Assembly (NCBI GenBank): GCA_014380545.1
Contig: JACMJP010000355.1
Location: 1 to 7,809, forward strand
DNA from: Chitinophagales bacterium
GTDB lineage: Bacteria > Bacteroidota > Bacteroidia > Chitinophagales > BACL12
DNA: 7,809 nucleotides
Reading direction: 5' to 3'
In this document: positions 1-5,866 of the stretch, piece by piece
Layout: every line of letters begins with the position of its first letter
Numbering within the stretch: the stretch's first letter is position 1
Position numbers and translations under genes: made by a program
Notes under the pieces: generated by a model
Told to the model about the DNA's origin: nothing
The model's database searches: none
The model's input: the letters and a program-made list of their open reading frames with translations, nothing else

Positions 1-102
1 AATACAACCACACTTCCTGTTAATCATCTTGCAGCAGGGCAGTACACAATTAAATTAATAAGCGGCGATAAATTCGCAGTAAATACTTTTGTAAAACAAT
101 AA
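1..102 (+). CDS. C-terminal end of a type IX-secreted protein (T9SS type A sorting domain), 5' partial
   Basis: Frame 1 is open from the first base and ends at TAA 100-102, giving 33 residues that include LPVNHLAAGQYTIKLI and end in NTFVKQ. The pattern of a short strand, an L-x-A-G-x-Y turn, a hydrophobic strand and a final V-K ending is typical of the Por/type IX secretion C-terminal domain. In this family the domain directs an already exported protein through the outer-membrane type IX translocon and is usually cleaved off. The functional part of the protein lies outside the window, so its role (enzyme, adhesin or other) cannot be given. A strong hairpin terminator begins 18 bases after the stop. 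The assignment rests on a short but characteristic segment; another beta-sandwich ending is the main alternative. Confidence 0.72.
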   Translation, partial: NTTTLPVNHLAAGQYTIKLISGDKFAVNTFVKQ

Positions 103-120
103 AACAAAAATACTTCATTA

Positions 121-160
121 AAAAAGTGTACGCATGTAAAATATGCTGTGCACTTTTTTT
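121..160 (+). terminator. Rho-independent terminator after the T9SS-domain gene
   Basis: Bases 121-135 pair with 143-158 in a stem of 15 pairs (AAAAAGTGTACGCAT against ATGCTGTGCACTTTTT), with one bulged T at 147, one G-T pair and a 7-base loop at 136-142. Seven T's at 154-160 form the uridine tract. It lies just downstream of the stop at 102 and insulates that gene from the remnant that follows. Confidence 0.85.
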
Positions 161-162
161 AT

Positions 163-193
163 TTCGGGAATAACTTACCACCTTCGGAATAAC
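163..193 (+). repeat. Imperfect short direct repeat at the start of the truncated frame
   Basis: TTCGGGAATAAC at 163-174 recurs as TTCGGAATAAC at 183-193, a 20-base offset with one G fewer. The second copy encodes the Phe-Gly-Ile-Thr of the remnant reading frame. The first copy reads through the stop TAA at 171-173 and marks where homology to the family appears to end. Two copies this short can arise by chance, but their position at the apparent breakpoint makes them worth recording. Confidence 0.5.
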
Positions 194-686
194 AGCAGGC
201 ACATTAACTGCACTGCAAACATTAATAAATAATTATGCATTGCTTGTTCCCGGCCCCCGCACAGCCTTAACCGAAACAGCAGAAGTCACAGCAGCAATAC
301 AACTCATATTAAACGATACAGATAAATTACTCCTAACAAGAGTTGATAATCTTGTGCAAACATATAAATCCACAAGTGCAGCCTTCGTAAATCAATATAA
401 AAATGCAAGAAAAATTGTTGATCCACCCGCCACAAAAAGAGCATTCTCAGTAAATGTAAAAGATAATGTAACAGCAGAAGCAATTGCCAATGTTACACTC
501 ACCATTCAGCCAGGCGCAATAATAAAAATAACATCGCAAAAGGAAAATGCAGTTTTAAATAATCTTGCAGCAGGCGCTTACACATTAACTATAGAAAAGC
601 CCGGTTATATAACTCAAACAATTAATTTTAATATCATAGCAAATGAAACCACGAAGCTTAGCATTTTATTAGTTTCTGCTCCGTAA
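174..686 (+). pseudogene. 5'-truncated remnant of a Bacteroidota hypothetical protein with a carboxypeptidase-regulatory-like C-terminal domain
   Basis: After the stop at 171-173 the frame is open for 170 codons to TAA 684-686, yet it contains no ATG at all; the only bacterial-type start is a TTG at 240. The protein begins abruptly with FGITAGTLTALQ, continues with a helical stretch (VPGPRTALTE, then LVQTYKSTSAAF and YKNARKIVD), and ends in a roughly 70-residue beta-sandwich (SVNVKDNVTAEAIANVTLTI through LAAGAYTLTIEKPGY). From memory of the family, full-length members have about 110-120 more residues before the FGIT segment, sometimes with a C-terminal carboxypeptidase-regulatory-like or PEGA-like domain. 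That N-terminal part is absent here and its place is taken by the terminator of the previous gene. Codons are otherwise unbroken, so the loss may be recent. The function of the family is unknown to me. The alternative is a short real gene starting at TTG 240. Confidence 0.6.
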
Positions 687-705
687 TGAGTATAAAATGA
701 AAATT

Positions 706-734
706 AAAAAACAGGGAAATCATCCCTGTTTTTT
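706..734 (+). terminator. Rho-independent terminator after the remnant
   Basis: AAAAAACAGGG (706-716) pairs perfectly with CCCTGTTTTTT (724-734), leaving a 7-base loop. The T-run at 729-734 supplies the uridine tract, and the A-run on the left arm would let it also work from the other strand. It lies between the remnant's stop and the MmcQ-like gene, and it argues against starting that gene at the in-frame ATG at 697, which would put the hairpin inside the coding region. Confidence 0.88.
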
Positions 735-756
735 ATATTATATATTAATTTTACGC

Positions 757-1119
757 ATGCTCAATCTTGAAGATGTAAGAGAATATTGTTTGAAGAAGAA
801 AGGAGTAACAGAAGAATTTCCATTCGACAGTGAAACACTTGTGTTTAAAGTTTCAGGAAAAGTATTTTTGCTTACAGGCCTGTCATCCTCGCCGTTTCGT
901 TTTAATGTAAAGATGGATCCCGGTCTTATTCCCGCATATCGGGATAAATATCCTGATGTACAACCCGGTTATCACATGAATAAAAACCATTGGAATACCG
1001 TAAATGCAACAAATAAAATTTCAAAAAAAGAATTGTTGTGGATGATAGATCATTCTTATGAAATGGTAATAAAAGGGTTGACAAAAAAAGATAGGGAAAA
1101 ATTAAATAGATCAACCTGA
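757..1119 (+). CDS. MmcQ/YjbR family protein (DUF419 fold)
   Basis: The gene encodes a 120-residue protein of normal length for the MmcQ/YjbR family of small proteins with a CyaY-like, double-wing DNA-binding-type fold. The biochemical role of the family is not settled; some members are annotated as DNA-binding or linked to stress responses. The hallmarks are visible in order: FPFDSETLVFKV near residues 21-32, the FNVKMDP strand at about 49-55, the signature PGYHMNKNHWNTV at 70-82, and the C-terminal IDHSYEMVIKGL helix at about 97-108. I chose ATG 757 because an in-frame ATG at 697 would add 20 residues translated through a terminator hairpin and because LNLEDVREYC is the usual family N-terminus. 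There is no Shine-Dalgarno sequence, as is normal in Bacteroidota. The pseudouridine synthase gene follows after 27 bases, probably on the same transcript. Confidence 0.93.
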   Translation: MLNLEDVREYCLKKKGVTEEFPFDSETLVFKVSGKVFLLTGLSSSPFRFNVKMDPGLIPAYRDKYPDVQPGYHMNKNHWNTVNATNKISKKELLWMIDHSYEMVIKGLTKKDREKLNRST

Positions 1120-1146
1120 CAATTACTGCAAATAAAACAAACAGCA

Positions 1147-1845
1147 ATGCAGCAGATAGCTATTTTATACGAAGACAACCATCTTATTGCAATAAATAAA
1201 AAATCAGGTGAAATTTCACAGGGCGACAAAACAGGTGATTCTCCTCTCGGAGACACGGTAAAACATTACCTGAAAGAAAAATACAAGAAACCCGGCAATG
1301 TCTATCTTGGTGTTGTGCACCGGCTTGATCGGCCTGTGAGTGGTGTAATTCTTTTTGCTAAAACCGGGAAAGCAGCCACCCGTATGAGCAATAAATTGCG
1401 GGACCGTGAGATACAAAAAACATATTGGGCTGTTGTAAAAAATAAACCGCCTGAAATAGAAGCAACAATTACACATTACTTAATTAAAAATGAAAAGCTC
1501 AATAAAAGTTTTGCGTATAAGCAGGAAAAACAAAATACAAAAATTGCAAAACTTCACTATAAATTAATTGCTTCCATAAACAATTATTACCTGCTGGAAA
1601 TAAAACCTGAAACAGGAAGGCACCATCAAATAAGGGTGCAGATTGCTGCAATAGGTTGCCCGATTAAAGGAGATATTAAATATGGTTTCGACAGAACAAA
1701 CACCGACGGATCAATTCATTTACATGCAAGGCAAATTGAATTTATGCACCCGGTTAAAAATGACCCCGTAAGTATTTTTGCTGATCCCCCAAATGATATT
1801 ATATGGAATGCTTTTGCAGAAAGCATGAAAGTTAATATGCGTTGA
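1147..1845 (+). CDS. RluA-family RNA pseudouridine synthase without S4 domain
   Basis: This 232-residue enzyme should isomerise specific uridines to pseudouridine in rRNA or tRNA. The catalytic motif HRLDRPVSG lies at residues 58-66 with the nucleophilic Asp at 61. Also present are the opening strand ILYEDNHLIAINK (6-18), KTYWAVV (91-97), the RNA-binding loop TGRHHQIRVQ (156-165) and the LHAR motif (192-195). In the usual GRTHQIR motif the Thr is His here. No N-terminal S4 domain is present, so it belongs with the short RluA/RluC-like forms common in Bacteroidota. The target uridine cannot be predicted from sequence. It sits 27 bases downstream of the MmcQ-like gene and its stop is 23 bases from the stop of the convergent barrel gene, with no visible terminator between them. 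Confidence 0.93.
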   Translation: MQQIAILYEDNHLIAINKKSGEISQGDKTGDSPLGDTVKHYLKEKYKKPGNVYLGVVHRLDRPVSGVILFAKTGKAATRMSNKLRDREIQKTYWAVVKNKPPEIEATITHYLIKNEKLNKSFAYKQEKQNTKIAKLHYKLIASINNYYLLEIKPETGRHHQIRVQIAAIGCPIKGDIKYGFDRTNTDGSIHLHARQIEFMHPVKNDPVSIFADPPNDIIWNAFAESMKVNMR

Positions 1846-1868
1846 ATTAAATCAGAGAGGAAAAAGAA

Positions 1869-2681
1869 TTATTTTTTCTTGCTCTTAATATTGATGTAGT
1901 GAATTCCCACGCTTATAGCGGCAAAACCATTTCTTGACATGCTATATTCATTTGCAGGAGTTGAGATAATGGGATCCTGTCTTGTTGCCTCTGCATTCAC
2001 ATCCATGAAGCCCATGTATAGTTTTAATGCGGGTGTTATGTATATATTTTTATTTAAATAAATATCTACGCCAATATCAGCATGCACTCCAATATCAAGC
2101 GATGAAAAATATTTCTCCGGTTCTTCAATCTCAGGCGTAGCAGCAAAAGCAATAACATTTTGTTCAGGGCTCATAGAAGCATCCACTAATTCCACACTGC
2201 CGTTTGCATCCATATCAGCTTCATAATATTGATCAGCGCTTAATAATATTCCAACAGAGGGGCCAAGCATTGCATGCAATTCTATTTTATCTTTTTTTTC
2301 TTTTGTAGTTTGAAATCTGAATAAAAGAGGTACCTGCAAATAATTTAATTTAATATGCCTGTAAGTATCCACCTTCGGTGATTTACCGGTTATTGAATCA
2401 ACAGGTCCAAAATCACGAATGCGATCAAAATAATTTTGACCCATCATCACAAAATTTACCTCTGCCTCTGCGCCCATATTCTCTGTAAAATTATAGCCGG
2501 CTTCAATTCCTGCAAGCCCGCCAAATTTCAGTTCATAATCCATTTCTGTAATACCATAATTATTCTGGTTAAATATCCATGCATTATTAAAAGCCAGGTT
2601 TACACCTGCATGAAAGCCTGCTTGCGAAAAAACCGTATGCGTTAAAAGAGAAAAGGTGGCAAAGAATAAAAATTTTTTCAT
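1869..2681 (-). CDS. PorT-like outer-membrane beta-barrel protein with an EF-hand-like loop
   Basis: The product is 270 residues long and begins with a classic signal peptide (MKKFLFFATFSLLTHTVFS, then Q20), so it is exported. The start at 2681 is chosen because an in-frame codon eight residues upstream would put MHQYLILC before the signal peptide. Alternating hydrophobic strands ending in aromatics (GLAGIEAGYNFTENMGAEAE at about 55-74, KLNYLQVPLLFRF at 111-123, LDIGVHADIGVDIYL at about 195-209, FAAISVGIHYINI at about 253-265) match the PorT/OMP_b-brl_2 family of Bacteroidota outer-membrane barrels. The KLNYLQVPLL strand is especially characteristic. Residues 156-167 fit the EF-hand calcium loop (D156, D158, N160, G161, V163, D167). 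The protein ends in SKKK instead of an aromatic residue. Its cargo or function is unknown. It is transcribed divergently from the methyltransferase gene. Confidence 0.88.
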   Translation of the reverse strand: MKKFLFFATFSLLTHTVFSQAGFHAGVNLAFNNAWIFNQNNYGITEMDYELKFGGLAGIEAGYNFTENMGAEAEVNFVMMGQNYFDRIRDFGPVDSITGKSPKVDTYRHIKLNYLQVPLLFRFQTTKEKKDKIELHAMLGPSVGILLSADQYYEADMDANGSVELVDASMSPEQNVIAFAATPEIEEPEKYFSSLDIGVHADIGVDIYLNKNIYITPALKLYMGFMDVNAEATRQDPIISTPANEYSMSRNGFAAISVGIHYINIKSKKK

Positions 2682-2749
2682 ACACAAGATTAAATATTGA
2701 TGCAAGTTAGGGTAAAAAAATTATGCCCATTGTAAAAATAACATTTTGA

Positions 2750-2770
2750 TATGCATTCAGTGTATGCATA
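2750..2770. repeat. Inverted repeat TATGCAT-N7-ATGCATA in the divergent intergenic region
   Basis: TATGCAT (2750-2756) and ATGCATA (2764-2770) form a 7-base inverted repeat around a 7-base spacer, and each half also contains the palindrome ATGCAT. It lies between the divergent barrel (start 2681) and methyltransferase (start 2803) genes. Centre-to-centre spacing of 14 bases is not an obvious helical repeat. It could be an operator or simply AT-rich chance; nothing in the window encodes an obvious cognate regulator. Confidence 0.4.
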
Positions 2771-2802
2771 AGAAAGTTAAGATAACCAATTATATTCGCT
2801 CC

Positions 2803-3594
2803 ATGAAAAAACTCCTTATAGTATGGAAATACCTTTTGTATAAAATATCAGCAAAAACAAAATATGATGTACATTCTCCTTTTGTATATAATTTTATTGC
2901 GGATGTTCTGGAGGATAAAAAACCATTTTATGCATTTGAAGAAATTGAAATGCTGCGGATATATTTAAAGCACAGTGATCATGTAATACATGTAGAAGAT
3001 TTTGGTGCAGGTTCACATACCATGCAAAATCCTGAAAGAAAAATTTCTGATATTGCAAGATCAAATCTCATAAGTAAAAAATTTGGCGAGTTATTGTTCA
3101 GGATAATAAATTATTATAATCCGATAAAAATCCTTGAATTTGGAACATCATTCGGTATCAGCACTCTATATCTTGCAAAAGCAAACAGCAATGCAAAGGT
3201 TGTAACATTAGAAGGCAGCGAAACCATAGCAGAGATTGCAACGAAAAATTTCAAAAAAACAGGTTGTAGTAATATTCATCTTTTTGCAGGCGAATTTTCA
3301 CACACACTTCCCAATGCAATTAATACATTAAAGCAACTTGATTTTATTTTTATTGATGGTAACCATCGCAAAAAACCAACCTTAAAATATTTTACCAATT
3401 GTTTACCATATTGCACAGATAACAGCATTTTTGTTTTTGACGATATACACTGGAGTTCAGAAATGGAGGCAGCATGGAAAGAAATTCAGCAACATCCTTC
3501 CGTAACTTTATCCATTGATCTTTTTTTCAAGGGAATTATTTTTATGCGTAAAGATTTTCACCACAAGCAACACTTCACATTGCGTTTCTCATAA
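2803..3594 (+). CDS. Class I SAM-dependent methyltransferase (Methyltransf_24-like)
   Basis: The 263-residue protein has a Rossmann-type SAM-binding domain. Motif I is ILEFGTSFGIST at residues 110-121, the acidic end of strand 2 is VTLEGSE at 134-140, the strand-4 motif is DFIFIDGNH at 180-188, and FVFDDIHWS follows at 210-218. The N-terminal KYDVHSPFVYNFI (20-32) and the DFGAGS (66-71) before the core are, as I recall, typical of a widespread Bacteroidota family close to O-methyltransferases; its substrate is unknown to me. ATG 2803 is chosen because the homologous N-terminus starts MKKLLIVWKYLLYK; in-frame starts at 2746 (TTG) and 2764 (ATG) would add poorly conserved residues. The gene stands alone, divergent from the barrel gene and upstream of the tRNA promoter, and no clear terminator follows it. 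Confidence 0.92.
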   Translation: MKKLLIVWKYLLYKISAKTKYDVHSPFVYNFIADVLEDKKPFYAFEEIEMLRIYLKHSDHVIHVEDFGAGSHTMQNPERKISDIARSNLISKKFGELLFRIINYYNPIKILEFGTSFGISTLYLAKANSNAKVVTLEGSETIAEIATKNFKKTGCSNIHLFAGEFSHTLPNAINTLKQLDFIFIDGNHRKKPTLKYFTNCLPYCTDNSIFVFDDIHWSSEMEAAWKEIQQHPSVTLSIDLFFKGIIFMRKDFHHKQHFTLRFS

Positions 3595-3616
3595 ATATCT
3601 GTTGGAACTATTCATC

Positions 3617-3643
3617 TTGTATAGCGATTAAATGCTACATTTG
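3617..3643 (+). promoter_or_regulatory. Bacteroidota-type promoter for tRNA-Leu and probably tig-clpP-clpX
   Basis: TACATTTG at 3636-3643 is an exact match to the Bacteroidota -7 element TAnnTTTG. A TTG at 3617-3619 sits 16 bases upstream, close to the usual -33 position, although slightly shorter than the commonly quoted spacing. Transcription would begin near 3650, giving a leader of about 50 bases before the tRNA. No other promoter of this quality is visible before trigger factor. Confidence 0.65.
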
Positions 3644-3668
3644 CACCTCATTTTTCAGGCAATACATC

Positions 3669-3686
3669 AAGCGGGCCTGCCCGCTT
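3669..3686 (+). repeat. GC-rich hairpin in the pre-tRNA leader
   Basis: AAGCGGG (3669-3675) pairs perfectly with CCCGCTT (3680-3686) around a CCTG loop. It is strikingly GC-rich for this DNA. Its GCGGG and CCCGC arms are the same five bases that form the outer acceptor stem of the adjoining tRNA (3699-3703 and 3775-3779), so alternative pairings are possible. CCCGCTT is also followed, after a short gap, by AAGGCGGG (3696-3703), forming a second, imperfect inverted repeat reminiscent of REP-type palindromes. There is no T-tract, so it is not a standard terminator. Confidence 0.6.
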
Positions 3687-3698
3687 AAGCACAGCAAG

Positions 3699-3780
3699 GC
3701 GGGTGTGGTGAAATTGGTAGACATACCAGACTTAGGATCTGGCGCCGCAAGGCATGGGGGTTCGAGTCCCTCCACCCGCA
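3699..3780 (+). tRNA. tRNA-Leu (anticodon UAG)
   Basis: The 82-base sequence folds as a class II tRNA. The acceptor stem is GCGGGTG (3699-3705) with CACCCGC (3773-3779) and discriminator A 3780. The anticodon stem CCAGA/TCTGG encloses the loop CTTAGGA, with anticodon TAG at 3733-3735. The extra arm has the small stem GCC-GCAA-GGC (3744-3753), as expected for leucine. The T arm is GGGGG/CCCTC with loop TTCGAGT. The D arm contains the TTGGTAGA stretch. The 3' CCA is not encoded, so it must be added after transcription. Codons read are CUN-type, mainly CUA/CUG. The trigger factor start codon lies only 24 bases downstream. Confidence 0.97.
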
Positions 3781-3804
3781 CTAAAAATTATAAATTATAG
3801 AATA

Positions 3805-5184
3805 GTGAATATTACCGTAGAACAATTAGGCGACCAACACAGGATTCTTAACATTGAGATCACAAAAGAGGATTACAAACCGGCGTTCGACAAACAAATA
3901 AAGGAACTCGGAAAAAAAATACAAATGCCCGGGTTCCGGGTTGGTCATACTCCTATTTCAATTGTTCAAAAAAAATTTGGAGATTCAGTACTTGCAGAAG
4001 AATTAAATAAAATTGTGAATGAACAGTTAGGAAATTATTTAAAAGAAAACAATGTGTCCATATTGGGTGATGCAATACCTGTTCGGGATGAAAGACTGGA
4101 ATTGGTTTACAGTGAACCCAGGGATTATATTTTTTCTTATGAAATTGGAATTCAGCCAAAAATTGATCTTGAGGCAAATCTGAATAAAGAAAAAACTTTT
4201 ACCCGTTATCGCATTCCCGCAAAAGAAGAAGAAATAAATCAGGAATTGGAACGCCTTCAAAAAAGATATGGTATTAGGGAGGATGTTGAAGTTGCAGAAG
4301 AAGGTGATGTAATTTATGTGCACCTGCAGGAATTAAATGATGATGGAACAATGAAGGAAAATGGCATACATGCACATTCATTTTTTAACCATGAAATGCT
4401 TACTGATGAAGGCCTAAAAATATTTAAAGATGTTAAAAAAGATTTCGCTCAAAATATAGATGATATCTTTTCCGTCTTCAAAGGAGATAAAAAACATGTA
4501 GCGAAAAATGTGCTGATGCTTGAAAATACGGATGATGAAGTTGTAAATGCAATTAATCCTAAATTTGAATGTAAGGTTGAACGCATCTCAAAATTAATTC
4601 CGGCAGCAATTGATGATAAATTCTTTAATGAAGTTGTAAAAGAATATGGTGAAGTGGAAGATGAACAACAATTGCGCAATAAAATAAAAGAAGTAATTGA
4701 AGGTTATAATGATCGAAGTACAGAAGTGAGTTTAGAGAATGATATCTTTAAATATTTAAGCGAAACTACAAATGTTGAATTACCTGATGCATTTTTGCGC
4801 AATTGGTATAAAAGAACATTGGATAAGGAAGTGAGTGATGAAGAGTTTGACAATTTATTTACAAAATTTATCAACCAGTTAAAACAATCGCTCATCTTTC
4901 AGAAAGTACAAAAGGAACATGGCATTGATGTGCAGAAAGAAGAAATAATACAGGAAGCATTTGAAACTGTAAAAGTAAGTTATGGTCACCTGGGTGATGA
5001 ATTGGTAAATTACGTTGCAAAAAATAACTTACAGGATAAAAATTTTATAGAGAACATGCAGGACAGAATAATGCAAAAGAAATTTTTTGAAGCATTAAAA
5101 AATTATGTAACGATAGAAGATCAGCCGATAACACTCGAAGAATTTCAAAAATTAAACAAAAAAGAAGAAGCATATGCAGAATAA
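3805..5184 (+). CDS. tig: Trigger factor, ribosome-associated chaperone
   Basis: Trigger factor binds the ribosome near the exit tunnel (protein L23) and shelters nascent chains in the cytoplasm. The protein is 459 residues, a usual length. The ribosome-docking signature GFRVGHTP lies at residues 43-50, the same place as in E. coli. The N-terminal domain covers about 1-118, a divergent FKBP-like domain about 155-250 (starting around EEGDVIYVHL), and a helical C-terminal chaperone domain follows. The start is GTG 3805, which gives MNITVEQL, matching the usual MNIT start; the upstream in-frame ATG at 3754 lies inside the tRNA and encodes GVRVPPPAL, an artefact of translating tRNA. The 24-base leader is almost pure A/T. 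The gene overlaps clpP by 11 bases. The FKBP-like domain is poorly matched to catalytic FKBPs, so prolyl isomerase activity is uncertain. Confidence 0.95.
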   Translation: MNITVEQLGDQHRILNIEITKEDYKPAFDKQIKELGKKIQMPGFRVGHTPISIVQKKFGDSVLAEELNKIVNEQLGNYLKENNVSILGDAIPVRDERLELVYSEPRDYIFSYEIGIQPKIDLEANLNKEKTFTRYRIPAKEEEINQELERLQKRYGIREDVEVAEEGDVIYVHLQELNDDGTMKENGIHAHSFFNHEMLTDEGLKIFKDVKKDFAQNIDDIFSVFKGDKKHVAKNVLMLENTDDEVVNAINPKFECKVERISKLIPAAIDDKFFNEVVKEYGEVEDEQQLRNKIKEVIEGYNDRSTEVSLENDIFKYLSETTNVELPDAFLRNWYKRTLDKEVSDEEFDNLFTKFINQLKQSLIFQKVQKEHGIDVQKEEIIQEAFETVKVSYGHLGDELVNYVAKNNLQDKNFIENMQDRIMQKKFFEALKNYVTIEDQPITLEEFQKLNKKEEAYAE

Positions 5185-5866
5185 CGAATTTAAAAAATAT
5201 GCCGTTAAACATCTCGGCATGAGCAGCGCAAAACTTGAAAGTTACATGAACGTATCAAGTACCGGTGTAACCAATTTCACTCCTTATATTATTGAAGAAC
5301 GCCAATTAAATGCGCAGGCAATTGATGTATTTTCAAGATTAATGATGGATCGTATCATTTTTCTCGGAACAGGAATAGATGATTATGTTTCAAATGTTAT
5401 ACAAGCTCAATTACTTTTCCTTGATTCAGTTGATAATAAAAGAGATATTCAAATCTATATAAACAGCCCGGGCGGGATTGTGTATTCAGGTTTGGCAATT
5501 TATGATACTATGCAATATGTAAATCCTGATGTTTCAACTATCTGCACTGGTATCGCAGCTTCTATGGCTGCAGTGCTAATGTGTTCAGGCACAAAAGGAA
5601 AACGTTCGGCACTTCCGCATGCGAGGGTTATGATACATCAGCCAATGGGCGGTGCACAAGGTCAGGCAAGTGACATGGAAATTTCATTACGGGAAATTAT
5701 TAAGTTAAAAAAAGAACTATACGCTATTATAAGCAACCATTCAGGCACAGAATACGACAAAGTAGAAAAGGACTCTGATCGTGACTACTGGATGACTGCC
5801 CAGGAAGCCAAAGATTACGGGATGGTAGATGAAGTGGTAGGTCGTAACCCTCGCAAAAACCAATAA
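5174..5866 (+). CDS. clpP: ATP-dependent Clp protease proteolytic subunit
   Basis: ClpP is the serine protease barrel that degrades proteins delivered by ClpX or ClpA-type unfoldases in the cytoplasm. The 230-residue protein carries the catalytic triad: Ser130 in GIAASMAAVL, His155 in MIHQPMGG, and Asp204 in SDRDYWM, with the expected 25- and 49-residue spacings. The oxyanion-strand motif INSPGG is at 96-101. The N-terminal part KKYAVKHLG and TPYIIEERQLN matches Bacteroidota ClpP and is longer than the E. coli mature form, so N-terminal processing is plausible. ATG 5174 lies inside the end of tig, giving an 11-base overlap that suggests translational coupling. The stop TAA is followed directly by the clpX ATG. 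Confidence 0.97.
   Translation: MQNNEFKKYAVKHLGMSSAKLESYMNVSSTGVTNFTPYIIEERQLNAQAIDVFSRLMMDRIIFLGTGIDDYVSNVIQAQLLFLDSVDNKRDIQIYINSPGGIVYSGLAIYDTMQYVNPDVSTICTGIAASMAAVLMCSGTKGKRSALPHARVMIHQPMGGAQGQASDMEISLREIIKLKKELYAIISNHSGTEYDKVEKDSDRDYWMTAQEAKDYGMVDEVVGRNPRKNQ

Noticed and set aside
697..756. Longer start for the MmcQ-like gene at ATG 697
   Set aside because: The extension would cover the terminator hairpin at 706-734 and encodes residues not expected in the family.
926..1476. Minus-strand frames of 66-86 codons opposite the MmcQ-like and pseudouridine synthase genes
   Set aside because: They overlap strongly supported genes, overlap one another, and have no recognisable domains.
1846..1868. 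Shared terminator between the convergent pseudouridine synthase and barrel genes
   Set aside because: The 23 bases contain no hairpin with a T-tract in either direction; termination there must rely on something not visible.
3699..3780. tRNA-Leu as an integration site for a mobile element
   Set aside because: No integrase, no duplicated tRNA 3' end and no foreign-looking genes are present on either side; the neighbours are core genes.
3754..3804. In-frame upstream start for trigger factor at ATG 3754
   Set aside because: These codons lie in the 3' part of tRNA-Leu and the A/T-rich spacer; the translated GVRVPPPAL is the usual artefact of reading a tRNA T arm as protein, and the family N-terminus begins at GTG 3805.
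3801..3813. Possible heptamer-repeat fragment (reverse of TTCACTATTC) at the trigger factor start
   Set aside because: Only one unit is present and it coincides with the start codon context of tig, so chance is the better explanation.
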